Assembly (NCBI GenBank): GCA_963592185.1
Contig: CAVAVT010000049.1
Span: 1-10,889, forward strand
Length of the DNA: 10,889 nucleotides
Source of the DNA: CAVAVT01 sp963592185
GTDB taxonomy: Bacteria > Bacillota > Negativicutes > Selenomonadales > Selenomonadaceae
Direction of reading: 5' to 3'
The notes beneath the pieces are model-generated. The model was not told where the DNA came from, made no database searches, and saw only the letters and a program-made list of their open reading frames with translations. Position 1 is the first letter of the stretch. Each line of letters begins with the position of its first letter. Position numbers and translations under genes: made by a program. Positions 6,116 to 10,889 of this stretch are shown here, piece after piece.

Positions 6116-6928
6116 ATGAAAATGAAATCTAAAATAGCTGCATGTATTGCTGCCGGTGTTCTGGCTGTAACCGCTGGATACACTACAGCTGCAGACAGTA
6201 TTGCTTATGCCGGAGCAGCCAATGTTGCCGGTGCTCCCGAAAAGGATCCTGAAAACGCAAGGGATTTCTGGGTGCGTGGCAGTTTCAAGGCTGTTCATAA
6301 GGATTATGACGGAGCCATCGAGGATTACAACGAGGCTATTAAGATGCAGCCGGAATTTGTAAATGCATATAATAACCGAGGTAATGCCTACATTGAAAAA
6401 AAGGAATATGACAAAGCTGTTGCTGATTTTACCAAGGCTTTGGAGATAGATTCCAAATTTGCTGATGCTATGTACAACCGTGGCAGGGCATATGATGCAA
6501 TGGGCAATAGGAAAAAGGCCATTGAGGATTATACCAGTACGGTGACAATGGAATCCGATCATCTGGATGCATTTTTCAACCGTGGCATGGACTATGTGGC
6601 TGACAAAAATTACCAGAAGGCCATTGAGGATTTTGACAAGGTAATAGCCTTGGAAGGCACCTATGTAGATGCGTATTACAACCGTGCTGCTGCCTATGCA
6701 CTGATTGAAAAGTACGACAAGGCTGCAGAGGACTACGACAGTGTAATCAAAATGTATCCTTTTTACTACAAGGCCTATGTGAACAAGGCATATTGCCTGG
6801 AGCTGGCAGGAGATAAAACTTCTGCAATTGCTGCCTATGAAAAGGCTTTGGAAAAGATTCCTGCTGAGGCTGAGTATGAGAACCTTTCGGCAATGGCAAA
6901 GGAACGTCTTGCGGAGTTAAAGAAATAA
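6116..6928 (+). CDS. Exported tetratricopeptide-repeat protein
   Basis: The 270-residue protein begins with a Sec-type signal peptide: a basic MKMKSK start, a hydrophobic stretch to about residue 24 and a possible cleavage site after AYA (residues 30-32). The rest is six consecutive 34-residue TPR units beginning near residues 47, 81, 115, 149, 183 and 217. They share the NNRGNAY / YDKAVADFTKALEID pattern, with a C-terminal capping helix. TPR arrays are protein-binding scaffolds, and no catalytic domain is present. The partner is unknown, and the cell location is predicted to be outside the cytoplasmic membrane. AAGGAG (6105-6110) lies five bases before ATG 6116; ATG 6122 is an alternative. 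It follows yfcE by 58 bases and precedes hslO by 12, so it appears co-transcribed. It has no assigned gene name that I recognise. Confidence 0.9.
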   Translation: MKMKSKIAACIAAGVLAVTAGYTTAADSIAYAGAANVAGAPEKDPENARDFWVRGSFKAVHKDYDGAIEDYNEAIKMQPEFVNAYNNRGNAYIEKKEYDKAVADFTKALEIDSKFADAMYNRGRAYDAMGNRKKAIEDYTSTVTMESDHLDAFFNRGMDYVADKNYQKAIEDFDKVIALEGTYVDAYYNRAAAYALIEKYDKAAEDYDSVIKMYPFYYKAYVNKAYCLELAGDKTSAIAAYEKALEKIPAEAEYENLSAMAKERLAELKK

Positions 6929-6940
6929 TTGGGAGATATT

Positions 6941-7831
6941 ATGAAGGATCATTTAACAAAGGCGATAACTACAGGTGTAAGGGTTTATGCCGCCATTACA
7001 ACTGATTTGGTAAATGAGGGAATACGCCGCCATGACTGCTATCCAATAGCAGCTGCTGCATTGGGTAGAACCATGACAGGCGCACTTTTGCTGGCAGCAA
7101 ATATGAAGAACCAGGAGGCGCTGACCATCCGCTTTGCCGGGGATGGTCCATTGGGTTCTGTTGTAGCAGATGCGACTCCGGAAGGCTTTGTCCGTGGATA
7201 TGTTCAGCATCCTCATATTGATTTGCCTCTTAACGTGCAGGGCAAGCTTGATGTGGGAGGCGGAATAGGTCAGGGACTTCTTTCTGTTACAAGATTTACG
7301 GGCTTGAAGGAGCCGGTAACAGGAAGTACTGAGATTTTAACCGGTGAAATAGGGGATGACCTGACAAAGTATCTTTACGATTCAGAGCAGACTCCTTCCA
7401 GCGTAGGTCTGGGTGTCCTTGTTGGAACAGACAAGGAAAATGAGAGCTTCAAGGCGCTGGCGGCTGGCGGATTCATCATTCAGCCTATGCCGGATGCAGA
7501 TGATGAGGTTATTGACCGTCTTGAGGAAAATCTCAGAGTTATGAAGCCGGTATCCTCGCTTATCAATGATGGCATGGATACAAAGGATATCATAGCAGAG
7601 CTTTTAAAAGGTTTCGACCGGATAGACTATCTCACCACCACGGATTTGGCATTTAAGTGCCAGTGTTCCAAGGAAAGAATCTCAGGTGTATTGTCAAGTC
7701 TTGGCGAAGCAGATCTCAAGAAGCTTATAGAGGATGGAAGTGCAGAGGTAGTCTGCCATTTCTGTGGCGACAAGCATCGCTTCTCATTGGAGGAACTTCA
7801 GGAGATACTCAATCATGCGCAGAATAAATAA
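6941..7831 (+). CDS. hslO: Redox-regulated chaperone Hsp33
   Basis: Hsp33 is a cytoplasmic holdase chaperone activated when oxidation releases zinc from a four-cysteine centre. The ATG at 6941 has GGGAG (6931-6935) five bases upstream and gives 296 residues, the family's usual length. An in-frame TTG at 6929 would only add four residues and has no ribosome site. The N-terminal domain starts MKDHLTKAITTGVRVYAAITT and includes the IRFAGDGPLG and QGLLSVTRF regions. The C-terminal redox switch has Cys240 and Cys242 (KCQC) and Cys272 and Cys275 (CHFC), all four intact. It is the last gene before the rpmB promoter, and no terminator is visible in the 12 bases separating it from the TPR gene. No intrinsic terminator is evident after it, so some transcripts may continue into rpmB. 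Confidence 0.96.
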   Translation: MKDHLTKAITTGVRVYAAITTDLVNEGIRRHDCYPIAAAALGRTMTGALLLAANMKNQEALTIRFAGDGPLGSVVADATPEGFVRGYVQHPHIDLPLNVQGKLDVGGGIGQGLLSVTRFTGLKEPVTGSTEILTGEIGDDLTKYLYDSEQTPSSVGLGVLVGTDKENESFKALAAGGFIIQPMPDADDEVIDRLEENLRVMKPVSSLINDGMDTKDIIAELLKGFDRIDYLTTTDLAFKCQCSKERISGVLSSLGEADLKKLIEDGSAEVVCHFCGDKHRFSLEELQEILNHAQNK

Positions 7832-7854
7832 GATTGAGTTTATTTAAAAAGTAC

Positions 7855-7884
7855 TTGCTAAGTCATATGATTTTATGATAAAAT
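7855..7884 (+). promoter_or_regulatory. Promoter of rpmB
   Basis: TTGCTA (7855-7860), an 18-base spacer and TAAAAT (7879-7884), with TG at 7876-7877, form an extended -10 promoter. TATGAT occurs twice nearby (7866-7871 and 7874-7879) and offers alternatives. The start would be near 7891, leaving a leader of about 49 bases that can fold a weak GGGAC/GTCCT hairpin (7900-7904 with 7911-7915). Confidence 0.6.
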
Positions 7885-7939
7885 ACTTGTATTGTGTGTG
7901 GGACCGTAGTGTCCTATGCTTTTCAAGGAGGTGTACACA

Positions 7940-8131
7940 TTGGCACATGTATGTGAGGTTTGCGCTAAGGGTGAGCTTTCTGGCAACAACGTCAGCCACT
8001 CCCACTTGAAGACAAAACGTACCTGGAAGCCTAACATCCAGCGTGTTCGCGCTGTTGTTGAGGGTGAGGTAAAACATATCAACGTTTGCACACGCTGCCT
8101 GCGTTCCGGCAAGGTAGAACGTGCTATCTGA
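7940..8131 (+). CDS. rpmB: 50S ribosomal protein L28 (zinc-ribbon form)
   Basis: L28 is a small protein of the large ribosomal subunit. The TTG start at 7940 gives 63 residues beginning MAHVCEVCAKGELSGNNVSHS. A perfect AAGGAGGTG at 7925-7933 is six bases upstream and decides the start over ATG 7916, which has no ribosome site and would add eight unrelated residues. Two CxxC pairs, CEVC (5-8) and CTRC (near 50-53), show the zinc-binding four-cysteine form. Bacteria with several L28 genes often use a cysteine-free copy under zinc limitation; whether one exists here cannot be seen. It has its own promoter and a strong terminator, so it is probably monocistronic. Confidence 0.96.
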   Translation: MAHVCEVCAKGELSGNNVSHSHLKTKRTWKPNIQRVRAVVEGEVKHINVCTRCLRSGKVERAI

Positions 8132-8167
8132 TTTCATTGCGCAAGAATCAGGAAAAGTGATATATCA

Positions 8168-8209
8168 TAAAATAAGCCACTGAACATTATTGTTCGGTGG
8201 CTTATTTTA
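8168..8209 (+). terminator. Long bidirectional-type terminator after rpmB
   Basis: An almost uninterrupted stem of about 19 pairs joins 8168-8186 with 8191-8209 around a TTAT loop. Its core is AAGCCACTGAACA with TGTTCGGTGGCTT and one T-G wobble. The flanking A-run (8169-8172) and T-run (8205-8208) allow termination in either direction. It isolates rpmB from the next gene. Confidence 0.9.
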
Positions 8210-8211
8210 TA

Positions 8212-8242
8212 TTGACCGGGAGTACACTCCAGCATGTATACT
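8212..8242 (+). promoter_or_regulatory. Predicted promoter of the Tat-linked hydrolase gene
   Basis: TTGACC (8212-8217) and TATACT (8237-8242) each match the consensus at five of six positions, but the spacer is 19 bases, longer than ideal. It begins immediately after the rpmB terminator. The leader to the ATG would be about 38 bases. Confidence 0.45.
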
Positions 8243-8286
8243 AATAAATACTATTACGATATGTGAGACAGCGAAAGGGATATGCT

Positions 8287-9411
8287 ATGAATCGACGTGA
8301 TTTTATTGCTGGGGCTGCTGCTGGAATAGGAGTGCTGGCTGGAGGGACAGCTTTATATGTAAATCAGCCCAAATTCGGGCGTGCTCCATCTGGCAGCCGC
8401 ATGGAACGTATATTAAAATCCCCAAATTATAAAGACGGTCATTTTGAAAATTTAGTTCCTGTAAAGATGATGAATGAAGAAACTGGAAAAAGCCGTTTTT
8501 CATCAACCTGGGATTTTCTTTTTGGCGATAAAACTGGTTTTGTACCGCAGGATGTAATGCTCACAAAGAAAATAGACTTAAAAACCCTCGATGTAGAAAA
8601 AGATTCGGTTATCTGGATAGGACACTCCACAATATATCTTCAGCTTGCTGGAAAACGTATTTTAGTTGACCCAGTATTTTCAGATTACGGTTCGCCCATT
8701 TTCTTTATAAATAAGGCATTTAAAGGAAGCAGCCCTTATCAGGCTGGGGATTTTCCAGATATAGATGTACTTGCCATAACCCATGATCATTGGGACCATT
8801 TAGACTATCCTTCGGTGATGGCATTAAAGGACAAGGTTAAGGCTGTGGTGTGTCCGCTGGGAGTAGGGGAGTATTTTGAGCAATGGGGCTTTGACATGGA
8901 GAGTGTTCATGAGGAAGACTGGAACACTGAAATAAAAATAGACAGTGAACTTTCTGTGCATGTGTTGCCGTCCCAGCATTTTTCGGGACGATTTTTGAAA
9001 CAAAATCAGACACAATGGTGTGGATTTGCTTTTATTACGCCGAAGCGGAGAGTATTCCTCAGCGGTGATGGAGGGTATGGACCGCATTTCAAGGATATAG
9101 GCCAGAAATTTGGCGGATTTGATTTGGCAATAATGGAAAATGGCCAGTACAATATTGCCTGGCACGCAATCCATATGCTTCCAGATGAGACAGCCCAGGC
9201 AGCAGAAGATGTAGGTGCAAAATTCGTCATTCCTATGCATGGGGGTAAATTTGCACTGGCAATGCATATTTGGCAGGAGCCGTATAGAGAGCTGACCAGG
9301 GAAAGTGCCGGGCGTAATTATGCATTAATTACACCAGAAAACGGTGAAATTGCCTTCTTGGATGAATTAAGACCAGGCATGTTTGACCAATGGTGGGAAA
9401 GAATGCAATAA
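8287..9411 (+). CDS. Tat-signal metallo-beta-lactamase-fold hydrolase (NAPE-PLD-like)
   Basis: The 374-residue protein starts MNRRDFIAGAAAG, a twin-arginine (Tat) motif followed by a hydrophobic segment to about residue 26. No AxA site is seen, so it may stay as a membrane anchor. The mature part is a metallo-beta-lactamase fold of the Lactamase_B_2 type: WIGHST (110-115), LVDPVFSDYGSP, THDHWDH (165-171), PSQHFSGR (228-235), SGDGGYG (259-265) and PMHGG (316-320). His166, His168, Asp170, His171, His231, Asp261 and His319 fit a two-metal site. The layout resembles N-acylphosphatidylethanolamine phospholipase D and related bacterial proteins, suggesting a phosphodiester or lipid substrate, but this is not proven. 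AAAGGGA (8274-8280) six bases before ATG 8287 chooses this start over an in-frame GTG at 8263. It is flanked by its own promoter and the downstream transporter promoter, and so appears monocistronic. Confidence 0.88.
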   Translation: MNRRDFIAGAAAGIGVLAGGTALYVNQPKFGRAPSGSRMERILKSPNYKDGHFENLVPVKMMNEETGKSRFSSTWDFLFGDKTGFVPQDVMLTKKIDLKTLDVEKDSVIWIGHSTIYLQLAGKRILVDPVFSDYGSPIFFINKAFKGSSPYQAGDFPDIDVLAITHDHWDHLDYPSVMALKDKVKAVVCPLGVGEYFEQWGFDMESVHEEDWNTEIKIDSELSVHVLPSQHFSGRFLKQNQTQWCGFAFITPKRRVFLSGDGGYGPHFKDIGQKFGGFDLAIMENGQYNIAWHAIHMLPDETAQAAEDVGAKFVIPMHGGKFALAMHIWQEPYRELTRESAGRNYALITPENGEIAFLDELRPGMFDQWWERMQ

Positions 9412-9430
9412 ATTGGTAATTGTATAAAAA

Positions 9431-9459
9431 TTTACTTTTACTGAAAATTATGCTACAAT
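9431..9459 (+). promoter_or_regulatory. Predicted promoter of the ArsB/NhaD-family transporter
   Basis: TTTACT (9431-9436), a 17-base spacer and TACAAT (9454-9459), with TG at 9451-9452 (extended -10, TGCTACAAT). The start would be near 9466. That places the two alternative hairpins of the leader entirely inside the transcript. Confidence 0.6.
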
Positions 9460-9473
9460 GTAAAAAAATCATA

Positions 9474-9500
9474 TAAAGAGAATAAAGTGGAATCTCTTTA
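9474..9500 (+). promoter_or_regulatory. Possible antiterminator hairpin in the transporter leader
   Basis: TAAAGAGA (9474-9481) is a perfect inverse complement of TCTCTTTA (9493-9500), an eight-pair stem with an 11-base loop. Bases 9493-9497 are also needed for the 5' arm of the downstream terminator, so the two structures exclude each other. Confidence 0.45.
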
Positions 9501-9522
9501 ATGGAGGTTCCATATTTTTTAT
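9487..9522 (+). terminator. Possible attenuator terminator in the transporter leader
   Basis: GTGGAATCTCT (9487-9497) pairs with GGAGGTTCCAT (9503-9513) in an 11-pair stem with three G-U pairs and a TTAAT loop, followed by TATTTTTTATT. It lies after the predicted transporter promoter and before the gene, so it would act as an attenuator. If the promoter call is wrong, it could instead be the delayed terminator of the preceding hydrolase gene. Confidence 0.5.
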
Positions 9523-9549
9523 TGTTCTCGGCAATTTAAGGAGGTCTTT

Positions 9550-10845
9550 ATGGAAAACGCAGTAAATCCTGCAATTTATGCTGGTACGGTATTCGTGGTA
9601 ATGTATGCATTAATCGTATCGGAAAAGGTACATCGCACAGTGGCGGCAATGCTCGGTGCAACATTGATGATACTTGGCGGTATCATGACGCAGACAGGGG
9701 CTATACATCATATTGATTTCAATACCCTTGGTCTTTTGGTTGGTATGATGGTAATCGTGGCTGTAACAAGCCGAACAGGTCTGTTTAACTACATCGCTGT
9801 TTGGTCTGCGAAGAAGGCTAAGGCCGACCCGGTAAGAATTATGGTATACCTAGCAGTTATTACTGCTGTTTTTTCAGCCTTTTTGGATAATGTAACAACA
9901 GTTCTTCTGATGGTTCCAGTAACTTTCGGAATCACTAAAAAGCTGAAGGTTGATCCGCTGCCATATCTGTTCCTTCAGATATTTGCATCAAATATCGGTG
10001 GCACAGCAACCCTGATTGGTGACCCTCCGAATATCATGATTGGCAGTGCTGTTAAGGAGCTTACTTTTGCAGCATTTATTCAGAATCTGACAGTCATCGT
10101 ATTGATTAACTTGGCTATAGTCATTGGTCTTGTTACCTTGATTTACAGAAAAGCCCTTGTAACCACTCCAGAGCTTCAGGCAGAGGTTATGAAGATGGAT
10201 GAAAAGGCTGAGCTTAAGGACAAGCGCCTTTTGAAAAAGTCTCTGACTGTTTTGGGACTTGTAATACTTTGCTTCTTCCTGCATCAGGCATTACACCTTG
10301 AATCCTCATTGGTGGCTCTGGCAGGTGCATTCTTCCTTCTTCTTTTAGTTGGAAAGAAGGACCGCTTCGTAGAAAGTGCTTTGGATGATGTTGAGTGGAC
10401 CACAATCTTCTTCTTCATCGGTCTCTTCATTGCTGTTGGCGGTCTTATTGAAACTGGTATCATCAAAGAGATTGCAACTGTTGCTATCGAAATCACCGGT
10501 GGAGATGTTACAAGCACATCCCTTTTGGTATTGTGGCTCAGTGCTATAGTATCTTCCTTCTTGGACAACATTCCATTTGTTGCAACAATGATTCCTTTGA
10601 TTAAGGATATGGGCGCAATGGGCGTAACCAATCTGGAGCCGGTATGGTGGAGCCTTTCCCTTGGCGCATGTCTCGGCGGTAATGGTACAATCATCGGTGC
10701 ATCAGCAAACCTTATTGTTGCTGGAATGGCTGCGGAAAAGGGTGTACATATATCCTTTATTCGTTACTTTAAGCTCGGCTTCCCAATCATGCTGATAACC
10801 ATTGTGCTTTCCACAATCTACGTATATCTCGTGTATCTCATGTAA
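9550..10845 (+). CDS. ArsB/NhaD-family ion transporter
   Basis: The 431-residue, highly hydrophobic protein is a member of the ion transporter superfamily that includes ArsB, NhaD and the human P protein (Pfam CitMHS type). About ten to twelve membrane segments are visible, split by a charged cytoplasmic-type loop near residues 200-230. The two inverted halves each carry the signature pair. FLDNVTT (111-117) and SNIGGTATLIGDPPN (147-161) are in the first, and FLDNIPF (337-343) and LGGNGTIIGASAN (375-387) in the second. The paired FLDN motifs and GDPPN fit sodium/proton antiport or anion export, but the substrate cannot be decided from sequence. No arsR, arsC or other arsenic gene is adjacent in the window. 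AAGGAGG (9538-9544) is five bases before the ATG. It has its own promoter, a hairpin-containing leader and a terminator, so it is monocistronic. Confidence 0.92.
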   Translation: MENAVNPAIYAGTVFVVMYALIVSEKVHRTVAAMLGATLMILGGIMTQTGAIHHIDFNTLGLLVGMMVIVAVTSRTGLFNYIAVWSAKKAKADPVRIMVYLAVITAVFSAFLDNVTTVLLMVPVTFGITKKLKVDPLPYLFLQIFASNIGGTATLIGDPPNIMIGSAVKELTFAAFIQNLTVIVLINLAIVIGLVTLIYRKALVTTPELQAEVMKMDEKAELKDKRLLKKSLTVLGLVILCFFLHQALHLESSLVALAGAFFLLLLVGKKDRFVESALDDVEWTTIFFFIGLFIAVGGLIETGIIKEIATVAIEITGGDVTSTSLLVLWLSAIVSSFLDNIPFVATMIPLIKDMGAMGVTNLEPVWWSLSLGACLGGNGTIIGASANLIVAGMAAEKGVHISFIRYFKLGFPIMLITIVLSTIYVYLVYLM

Positions 10846-10847
10846 TT

Positions 10848-10889
10848 AAAAACGCAGAAAGTCCAGTAAAAGGGGCTTTCTGCGTTTTT
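10848..10889 (+). terminator. Intrinsic terminator after the transporter gene
   Basis: ACGCAGAAAGTCC (10852-10864) pairs with GGGGCTTTCTGCGT region bases 10873-10885, with one T-G wobble and an eight-base loop, followed by a T-run that reaches the window edge. A preceding A-run (10848-10852) makes it potentially bidirectional. Confidence 0.93.

Noticed and set aside
6116..6145. Lipoprotein box IAAC at residues 7-10 of the TPR protein
   Set aside because: The cysteine comes before the hydrophobic stretch rather than after it, so it cannot serve as a lipoprotein cleavage site.
7825..7850. AATAAA/TTTATT inverted repeat at the end of hslO as a terminator
   Set aside because: The stem is only A-T pairs with a long loop and is followed by an A-run on this strand, not a T-run.
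9550..10845. Arsenite pump naming (arsB) for the final transporter
   Set aside because: The family covers several substrates and no arsenic-resistance gene is nearby, so a specific symbol is not justified.

Overview
The window is an ordinary, densely coded stretch of chromosome with every recognised gene on the + strand. I see no mobile element, CRISPR array, tRNA or rRNA. The sequence suggests a low-GC to mid-GC Firmicutes-type anaerobe. A diderm Negativicutes relative (Selenomonas/Anaerovibrio-like) is my best guess, from general protein character, frequent TTG starts, strong AGGAGG ribosome sites and a Tat-dependent exported hydrolase. I could not test this by search.

Layout. (1) Bases 1-530: a promoter, a probable structured leader, rplS (ribosomal protein L19) and a terminator. 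(2) Bases 552-1073: lepB (signal peptidase I), the usual neighbour of rplS. (3) Bases 1096-1370: a promoter, an FMN riboswitch (RFN element) and an intrinsic terminator, the control region of the riboflavin operon. (4) Bases 1397-7831: ribD, ribE, ribBA, a gamma-carbonic-anhydrase-like gene, ribH, a YfcE-type phosphoesterase, an exported six-TPR protein and hslO (Hsp33). No intrinsic terminator is visible inside this block, so FMN control could reach well beyond the rib genes. (5) Bases 7855-8209: promoter, rpmB (L28, TTG start, four-cysteine zinc form) and a long bidirectional-type terminator. (6) Bases 8212-9411: a monocistronic Tat-signal metallo-beta-lactamase-fold hydrolase of the NAPE-PLD-like group. 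(7) Bases 9431-10889: an ArsB/NhaD-family transporter whose leader holds two mutually exclusive hairpins, one of them a terminator, followed by the gene and a final terminator.

How the genes work together. RibBA makes both precursors of riboflavin: dihydroxybutanone phosphate from ribulose 5-phosphate and the pyrimidine from GTP. RibD deaminates and reduces the pyrimidine, RibH joins the two branches into lumazine, and RibE dismutates lumazine to riboflavin. The dedicated phosphatase step is not assigned in the classical set, and a phosphoesterase gene sits directly behind ribH.

The most informative non-coding observations are two. First, the 5' strand of riboswitch helix P1 can form a near-continuous 11-12 bp antiterminator with the 5' arm of the terminator. 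Second, the transporter leader looks like an undescribed attenuator. I did not find a convincing wholly new biological system.
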